The notes below the pieces were generated by a model, which worked only from the letters and a program-made list of their open reading frames with translations, was not told the DNA's origin and did no database searches. Shown here piece after piece: positions 19,078 through 23,638 of a DNA stretch of 23,638 nucleotides; the stretch's first letter is position 1, and each line of letters starts with the position of its first letter. The DNA is taken from the IMG/VR virus record IMGVR_UViG_3300005613_000417, positions 1 to 23,638 of that record. One strand, 5' to 3'. The position numbers were made by a program, and so were the translations under genes. This DNA comes from a virus.

Positions 19078-19986
19078 TTTAATTAAAAATGTACGGCTGC
19101 CAGTGCTGACTTTTGAATACTTTTCAAACACATCAGGCATCTCCGCCTTTATTGCTTTTGTGTCCAAAGTTATCCTATCCTTTGATTTTTTCCAAGTAAA
19201 TATCGGACGCTCATCCTCAATTACTGCCTCTGCATCATTCATAATAAGCTGCACTTGTTCCTTTAGCTCGTCAATTTTTCCGTCAATAGCCTTTTTTTCA
19301 GCTTGCAGCCCTTTAAGCTGCTTATGAATTGTGGCGATTGATTCACCGGCTACAATGTACTTGCCATCCTTGTGACTTGGATAAGCCTTCAGCACATCGC
19401 CAGTAGTTGTTAAACTCGGTTGCTCATCATTTTGTACCAATTCCCAAAAATCCCGCGCTGCTTCCTTCATATTATTGAAAAAATCAGCATCAAAATCAAA
19501 TTCCAAATAGTCAAAAACAAAGCGGTTACCAAGCCAAGCAATAGCGCCTTTATTTAAGCCAATCACACCCATCTGCCATTGCAATTGACAAAACCAAGAC
19601 ATCGGCAAGTTATCCGGATCAACATCCATCGCTGTAGTTTTAATTTCAAGAATGGCGCGCTCGCCATCAGATAAATAAAATCTATCGGGAGAAGCACTCA
19701 TGAACTCCTCCGCGTAGTAGATAGTAATATCTTCTCCTCCTTCTTCAATTTCAATGCCCGTCTTATCAACGAACATTTGAGCCACAACCGGCTCAAGAAG
19801 CTGCCCGCGCCTTGTTGCTTCGTTGCCTTCAAAAACTTCCCTTCCAGTTTTGCGAAGCCATAAATCGTAGGGCGTTTTAAATGGGTTAACACCCATAATA
19901 GTTCCAATTTCGGAAGAACCGATAGTCTTAGCGCGGAGTTCTTTAAACTCCGCTTCGCTGCTTGCTGTTTTTTTCTGATTGTTCAT
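19075..19986 (-). CDS. YqaJ-type recombination exonuclease
   Basis: The 303-residue protein has a YqaJ-family nuclease of the lambda-exonuclease fold in residues about 18-190. Motifs are TIGSSEIGTIMG (21-32), TRRGQLLEPV (58-67, Glu65), SASPDRFY (97-104, Asp101), ILEIKTT (112-118, Glu114 and Lys116) and QLQWQM (134-139). The C-terminal part has a coiled-coil stretch (LKGLQAEKKAIDGKIDELKE) and a small beta end. It would digest one DNA strand from double-strand ends to make single strands for RecT, encoded 36 bases upstream. All catalytic residues are present. Confidence 0.92.
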   Translation of the reverse strand: MNNQKKTASSEAEFKELRAKTIGSSEIGTIMGVNPFKTPYDLWLRKTGREVFEGNEATRRGQLLEPVVAQMFVDKTGIEIEEGGEDITIYYAEEFMSASPDRFYLSDGERAILEIKTTAMDVDPDNLPMSWFCQLQWQMGVIGLNKGAIAWLGNRFVFDYLEFDFDADFFNNMKEAARDFWELVQNDEQPSLTTTGDVLKAYPSHKDGKYIVAGESIATIHKQLKGLQAEKKAIDGKIDELKEQVQLIMNDAEAVIEDERPIFTWKKSKDRITLDTKAIKAEMPDVFEKYSKVSTGSRTFLIK

Positions 19987-20000
19987 AGTTTAATTATTGA

Positions 20001-20011
20001 TTGATTGATTA
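20001..20011 (-). repeat. Leader repeat copy 2 (TTGATTGATTA)
   Basis: Here the element is extended (TTGATTGATTGATTA from 19997) and lies 11-15 bases upstream of ATG 19986, within the 36-base recT-exonuclease gap. Confidence 0.6.
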
Positions 20012-20022
20012 TTAATAATTGA

Positions 20023-20835
20023 TTATTCCTCTTCGCCTGCCGCGTCAACTTCGCGCATCTCCTCCCATTCAGGAGTAACTGCATCGATGTTGACGCCCGT
20101 GTTATTATTTGACAAGCTATGCTCGCCAAATGCAGCGCCATCTATGTAGCTGGCCTTTATCATTTCATCCGACAATGGCATAAATTTAGAAAGCTGCTTA
20201 ATAGCTTTAGCAATAGCCATTGCCTCATAATCTGTAGCCCAAGCGCCGTTTATTCGGTTACGCTGCATCGGGTTTCGCATCCGTAATGCTTCAATTTGGG
20301 CCTTTGTAAGCACGACAAAATTATAACCACCGCTATTGTAATGAGCCACCGCGTACACGTGTGTAATTTCGCCGCGAGTTTCGGCCGGCACGTGATGAAT
20401 TGTTGGATTAAGGCCAAGTGAATAATTAAATTCATCGCCTTCCCGCACTACATATCCAAATAAATGTTTAATCTCGCCCGAACGGCGAGCAAGGTCAATG
20501 TAACCTTTGTAACCAATTTGTAGCTGTACGTGCTGCCCATAAGGTATCAGATAAACCTGCCCTAAAGCATTGGAAGGTTTGAATCCAAGTGTTGCCGCTT
20601 CGACAACTGCGCCGATAATTGACAGCGCAGAGCATTCAGCCAATTTAGGATTTTTAGCCACTGTATTAGCGGCCATCTGGATAATTCTTGCCGCATCAAT
20701 ATGCGCCGGCACGGCTTGTTCGATATGAGCCTTTAGCCCTTCAAAAACCGTGGCAAGGTCGGAATGTTTAAGGCCAGCAAGTGTGCCAGCCTTACTTGTT
20801 TTAGCCATTACGGCCTTAATGTCTGTTTTTTTCAT
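20023..20835 (-). CDS. recT: RecT-family single-strand annealing protein
   Basis: The 270-residue protein has the RecT core: RIIQMAANTVAKNPKLAECS (50-69), SIIGAVVEAATLGFKPSNAL (72-91), GQVYLIPYG, VQLQIGYKGYIDLARRSG (103-120), and W-x-x-D-Y-x-x-MAIAKAIKQLSKFMP (199-220). The acidic C-terminus ends AAGEEE. It anneals complementary single strands made by the YqaJ exonuclease, supporting recombination-dependent replication and concatemer formation. A TAATTTTG box lies 31 bases upstream of its ATG. Normal length for the family. Confidence 0.95.
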   Translation of the reverse strand: MKKTDIKAVMAKTSKAGTLAGLKHSDLATVFEGLKAHIEQAVPAHIDAARIIQMAANTVAKNPKLAECSALSIIGAVVEAATLGFKPSNALGQVYLIPYGQHVQLQIGYKGYIDLARRSGEIKHLFGYVVREGDEFNYSLGLNPTIHHVPAETRGEITHVYAVAHYNSGGYNFVVLTKAQIEALRMRNPMQRNRINGAWATDYEAMAIAKAIKQLSKFMPLSDEMIKASYIDGAAFGEHSLSNNNTGVNIDAVTPEWEEMREVDAAGEEE

Positions 20836-20846
20836 AGTTTAAGTTA

Positions 20847-20857
20847 TTGATTGATTA
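20847..20857 (-). repeat. Leader repeat copy 3 (TTGATTGATTA)
   Basis: Identical 11-mer 12 bases upstream of the recT start ATG 20835. With the TTAAACTATG context this makes recT, the exonuclease and the coiled-coil gene share one leader design. Confidence 0.6.
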
Positions 20858-20865
20858 ATTTTTGT

Positions 20866-20873
20866 CAAAATTA
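20866..20873 (-). promoter_or_regulatory. Possible promoter -7 box for recT
   Basis: TAATTTTG on the minus strand matches TAnnTTTG exactly and would start transcription about 24 bases before the recT ATG. No TTG lies at the expected upstream distance (only TTAGG), so the promoter is incomplete by consensus. It sits in the 65-base gap after the preceding gene. Confidence 0.4.
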
Positions 20874-20900
20874 CAAAGAAAAGTTTAAAAAACCTAATAA

Positions 20901-21785
20901 TTAGCCGATTGATGCACCATTTATTTTTTTCTTATGCAGCTCAATGAGCGCCTTTTCTCCATTTTCAAGCAAGTATCGGCAATATTTATTCTTAATCTTT
21001 GTCACCCGCCCAAGGTTGTAACTTTCAACAATCCCCTTTTCTATCCATCTGTTTAATTTTTCCCTGCTGACCTTGAATAGCATTTGAAATTCAAGGTATT
21101 TCAATGATTGGTTATTCATCACTTTGTATTGAATGTCCCCCGATTCTTCAAGATGCTTAAAAAATGAAGCTGTATTACGTATATTCATGAGCAACTTTTT
21201 TTCATAATAGTCATCCAGTTTGCCCGTGCTTTCTATTCCATTAAATTCGCAAAACTTCCGCACTAAATTAACTGGTATATTAAAAACATTACTCACTTCC
21301 TTAGCTGACAGCTTGGAATTTTCATTGTAATCTCGAAAATTATAGGTTTCTTTTTTTCCACTTAAATTCTGTGGAAATTGCCAGTTTATCTCGGTTGGAT
21401 TAAAAATTAATGGAAGTGTTTTATCCTCATTTAATACAAATGAAATTACATCTTGCAAATCTCCATTGCAATCTCGAGCCGCACCGATAACAGCTGGTGC
21501 GCCTTCAAGGTCTGAACGATACACAAAAAGGTAACTAATATTATTAGATACCTCATCCCATCCCTTTTTCAGCCATTTTTCGGCAAAATCCATTTGGTTA
21601 GGTGAATTTACCCGCACGACTATTGAGCGTGCAGAATGGTGGCGCATTTTAGTACGCCAGATGAAGCCGTCAATTAGATGAAGGATTGAACGTTCATCCT
21701 CTGTACAAGTTCTGTAAAATTGTTCGGTTACGAAATTAAGGTCGGTGTTAACGCCGCGAATGGGCAGAATTGAAGTGTGAATCAT
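20901..21785 (-). CDS. Hypothetical protein with C-terminal DNA-binding-like region
   Basis: The 294-residue protein starts MIHTSILPIRGVNTDLNFVT. The N-terminal half contains CTEDERSILHLIDGFIWRT and ARSIVVRVNSPNQMDFAEKW and is not recognised. The C-terminal half has two segments that look like helix-turn-helix units: LSAKEVSNVFNIPVNLVRKF, and MLFKVSREKLNRWIEKGIVE followed by YNLGRVTKIKN, the latter like MerR/excisionase. A transcription regulator or replication protein is possible. It has the AAACTATG start and lies just after the terminator at 21804-21828. Confidence 0.65.
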   Translation of the reverse strand: MIHTSILPIRGVNTDLNFVTEQFYRTCTEDERSILHLIDGFIWRTKMRHHSARSIVVRVNSPNQMDFAEKWLKKGWDEVSNNISYLFVYRSDLEGAPAVIGAARDCNGDLQDVISFVLNEDKTLPLIFNPTEINWQFPQNLSGKKETYNFRDYNENSKLSAKEVSNVFNIPVNLVRKFCEFNGIESTGKLDDYYEKKLLMNIRNTASFFKHLEESGDIQYKVMNNQSLKYLEFQMLFKVSREKLNRWIEKGIVESYNLGRVTKIKNKYCRYLLENGEKALIELHKKKINGASIG

Positions 21786-21803
21786 AGTTTGGTGTTTAGT
21801 GAT

Positions 21804-21828
21804 AAAAAAAACTGGCCGAAGCCAGTTT
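21804..21828 (-). terminator. Intrinsic terminator with UUCG tetraloop
   Basis: In minus-strand RNA the stem AAACUGGC/GCCAGUUU closes on a C(UUCG)G tetraloop, an exceptionally stable hairpin, and is followed by seven U (plus A-run 21804-21810). It overlaps the stop codon of the gene at 21827-22261. Confidence 0.85.
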
Positions 21829-22261
21829 ATTTAATTAAGTATCTGTAATGTGGTTTCTGAATGTTTCCGCCGGCTAAAATTGTATATGCAATTATTGATT
21901 TATTGCCATCACTTATGCGGCATTCAATGTTTGAAAAGGCATTGTAGGTATTAATTTTTATATTGTCAATATCAATGCCTTTTTTAGCTATCCGGTTTGC
22001 TAATTTAATTATGTTATGGTTAAAGTTTTCTTCCGCTTTTGAAAGTTCGTTATTAAGCCATTTATCTTGTTCGTTACGCTTTACTGAAGAAGGTAAAGCG
22101 TGATACAATTTTGATATTTCATTACTCCAGTTAGCGTGATAGTCATTAATTATTGCTTGCTTAATTCCCCAATCATTTACTAACCAAGTTTTAATTTGTG
22201 TAAGATATTCAATACGAAACTCAATAAGCTCTTGGTTTAATTTCTCTATTAAATTTTTCAT
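21827..22261 (-). CDS. Hypothetical phage protein
   Basis: The 144-residue product begins MKNLIEKLNQELIEFRIEYL, with long charged helices through residue 95 and a short beta end (SIIAYTILAGGNIQKPHYRYL). Lysine and asparagine are frequent. No family, signal or membrane segment is recognised. Its stop codon lies in the stem of the downstream terminator, so it ends a transcription unit. The 86-base leader has TATCTTTA (minus strand), one base off the -7 consensus. Confidence 0.65.
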   Translation of the reverse strand: MKNLIEKLNQELIEFRIEYLTQIKTWLVNDWGIKQAIINDYHANWSNEISKLYHALPSSVKRNEQDKWLNNELSKAEENFNHNIIKLANRIAKKGIDIDNIKINTYNAFSNIECRISDGNKSIIAYTILAGGNIQKPHYRYLIK

Positions 22262-22347
22262 AATTTATCTTGTTTGGTTGATTATACCGTAAAGATAAAC
22301 CCATTGAATTTAATATCCTAATTTTTTAGCATTTTTTTTTCAATAAA
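22262..22347 (-). promoter_or_regulatory. Intergenic leader with weak promoter match
   Basis: No gene is visible in these 86 bases. Reading the minus strand, TATCTTTA appears about 33 bases before ATG 22261, a near match to TAnnTTTG without a clear TTG upstream. The stop-proximal part is only an A/T run, not a terminator hairpin. Confidence 0.2.
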
Positions 22348-23214
22348 TCAATCCGCTTCATAAAATTTATAGTCAATAAATCGTGAATTGTTTTTGTAAA
22401 ATACGGAAAGCTCCATCCAAAAACCGCCTGTTGGTTTAGGTGGTGCGCCGCGTTCAATGTGCCATCCCTTGTGTGCCAAATATTCTTCTTTGTAACCCGG
22501 CGTACTGATATGGTGCTGCTTAGTAATAAACGGTACACCATTGTTTTTTATCCTTTCCTGCACTACCGGCACATGCCAACTTTCGTGAATATGACCACTC
22601 ACAATAACTGTTGCATCGGGCAGATAGGTTGCCTTTCTGTTGGTTTGTATTACGCCCTTAGTAACCGGCCCACCACCTCCATATCCATGATGATAAAATA
22701 GCCAAAAAGACGAAACCGCGCCATTGTCGTTTTCTTGTTCCAAAATAAACCGAATCCAGCCCGAATAAGTACCAATTTCAACTTCTGAACCTGTTTGATT
22801 AATGCCATTAACAAGCCGCTTAATAACATCCGTTTCTTGATACTTTAAAATGGATGTTTCATGATTACCCGGAGAAATCAAAATATAGTTATCCGCATAA
22901 TTTGAATACCAATCAACCGCATCATCAACCACAAGGTCATAATAATTTCCGCCTGAATATTCTTTTCTTAAATCCCCTTTTGAACCTCGCCTGTCTGACC
23001 TGCCTTGCATCACGTCGAATAAATCCCCAAAGCAAAAAATTCCTGCTTCTTTTTCCTTTGCTAAATCGTGATGTTTTTTGAGTTTTTCTCGGTCGCATTT
23101 GGTTGAGTCGAAATGGTGGTCAGATGTTAGTAAAAAAAGGTATTTTTCCCGTAATTTATAACTTATCCGCACCTCGATTGCCGCATCTGATAGCCGCTTT
23201 ATTGTATATTTCAT
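22348..23214 (-). CDS. Calcineurin-like metallophosphoesterase
   Basis: The 288-residue enzyme has all five motifs of the two-metal phosphoesterase superfamily: SDHHFDS (31-37, D-x-H), FGDLFDV (62-68), GNHET (116-120), HHG (175-177) and SGHIHES (206-212). A Gly-rich turn (GYGGGG, 177-182) follows the fourth motif. Substrates in this superfamily range from phosphoproteins to nucleotides and nucleic acids (SbcD/Mre11), so the reaction cannot be named. Proximity to recombination genes allows a nuclease, but no Mre11-like extra domain is seen. It is preceded by a terminator and the TTATAAATTTAGAA motif (minus-strand reading). Confidence 0.88.
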   Translation of the reverse strand: MKYTIKRLSDAAIEVRISYKLREKYLFLLTSDHHFDSTKCDREKLKKHHDLAKEKEAGIFCFGDLFDVMQGRSDRRGSKGDLRKEYSGGNYYDLVVDDAVDWYSNYADNYILISPGNHETSILKYQETDVIKRLVNGINQTGSEVEIGTYSGWIRFILEQENDNGAVSSFWLFYHHGYGGGGPVTKGVIQTNRKATYLPDATVIVSGHIHESWHVPVVQERIKNNGVPFITKQHHISTPGYKEEYLAHKGWHIERGAPPKPTGGFWMELSVFYKNNSRFIDYKFYEAD

Positions 23215-23242
23215 TTCCTGTCATTTATTCTAAATTTATAAT

Positions 23243-23275
23243 AAAAAAAAGGGCAGACGGTATAGCCCGCCTGCC
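23243..23275 (-). terminator. Intrinsic terminator before the phosphoesterase gene
   Basis: GGCAGACGG (23252-23260) pairs with CCGCCTGCC (23267-23275), nine base pairs with one wobble and a six-base loop, then eight U on the minus strand (A-run 23243-23250). It ends the transcript carrying the gene at 23323-23637. The remaining bases of this gap (23276-23322) hold only a start-like repeat AAACTATGAAACTATGAAA. Confidence 0.85.
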
Positions 23276-23322
23276 TGAAATCAACCTTAAAACTATGAAA
23301 CTATGAAAACTTCGGAATCCAA

Positions 23323-23637
23323 TTATTTATTATTTGCAAGCGTAATCATGACGAGTACAAATCTTAGGATGGCTTCAACCGTGTAAAGTTGTTCATCGGT
23401 CAAATCTGCTTCCAGTTCCTCTAAAGCTGTATCAATAATCCCGTCAATGTCATCAATTACAAGTGCTTTTAGTTCGTTTGGCAAAAATCCCGCTGCTTCA
23501 ATAGCGTTTTGAACATCGCCTAAATCATCGAAGAAATTACCAAGGTCTGTTAAGTCTAACTTGCCATCCTTTAGGCTTCTAATGACTGATTGCGCAACGG
23601 TCGCAAATCCTTTTAAAAATACTGCTGTGTTATTCAT
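23323..23637 (-). CDS. Small acidic helical phage protein
   Basis: The 104-residue product begins MNNTAVFLKGFATVAQSVIR and is acidic and nearly all helical (ELKALVIDDIDGIIDTALEE, DLTDEQLYTVEAILRFVLVM). It resembles small helical proteins often seen in Bacteroidota phages, with no assigned function. The hydrophobic C-terminal helix could contact a membrane. The start lies at the very edge of the window, so an upstream start cannot be excluded. A strong terminator follows it. Confidence 0.65.
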   Translation of the reverse strand: MNNTAVFLKGFATVAQSVIRSLKDGKLDLTDLGNFFDDLGDVQNAIEAAGFLPNELKALVIDDIDGIIDTALEELEADLTDEQLYTVEAILRFVLVMITLANNK

Positions 23638-23638
23638 T

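Overview
The window reads as a 23.6-kb stretch of a tailed double-stranded DNA phage (or prophage) of a Bacteroidota host. Essentially every gene lies on the minus strand, packed with 1- to 17-base overlaps, and the hallmark genes are a terminase pair, a portal, a Mu gpF-like minor head protein, an endolysin, RecT with a YqaJ-type exonuclease, dUTPase and ThyX. The host inference rests on low GC, A-rich leaders without Shine-Dalgarno sequences, matches to the Bacteroidota promoter consensus (TTTG or TTG, a 17-23 base spacer, TAnnTTTG), and a sliding clamp that reads like a Bacteroidota DnaN. No integrase, repressor, tRNA or CRISPR array is visible, so lifestyle cannot be decided. The major capsid, tape measure and tail fibre genes are not here and presumably lie beyond the left edge.

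Layout in transcription order, right to left. (1) 23.6-21.8 kb: a small acidic helical protein, a calcineurin-like metallophosphoesterase and an unknown protein, with intrinsic terminators after the first and third. (2) 21.8-17.7 kb: a DNA-binding-like protein, then RecT, YqaJ exonuclease, a small coiled-coil protein and a full-length DnaN clamp, closed by a strong terminator. (3) 17.6-14.1 kb: a winged-helix protein, a lambda-O-like initiator carrying a tandem-repeat and AT-rich candidate origin inside its gene, a DUF6633-like protein whose start overlaps the initiator by up to 149 bases, an SSB-like protein with the acidic DDLPF tail, a small nuclease and small helix-turn-helix proteins. (4) 14.1-13.1 kb: dut and thyX for thymidylate supply. 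(5) 13.1-10.5 kb: a protein made of 39 tandem W-x-x-G-x pentapeptides and a string of small accessory genes, several under 60 residues, including DUF3310. A terminator follows DUF3310. (6) 10.5-5.5 kb: a PLD-like protein, small and large terminase, portal and minor head protein. (7) 5.5-0 kb: the endolysin and a run of uncharacterised late proteins, one resembling a Mu gpG-type neck or tail-completion protein, then two small membrane proteins.

Functionally the right half is a recombination-dependent replication module (exonuclease, annealase, SSB-like protein, initiator and a private clamp, but no polymerase or helicase in view), the middle supplies nucleotides and accessory peptides, and the left half packages DNA and builds and releases the particle. 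The main curiosities are the W-x-x-G-x repeat protein encoded by a 585-bp minisatellite, the origin-like structure inside the initiator gene, the phage clamp, two mutually exclusive hairpins before a small gene near 11.76 kb, and a promoter plus terminator pair on the otherwise silent plus strand near 190-280.
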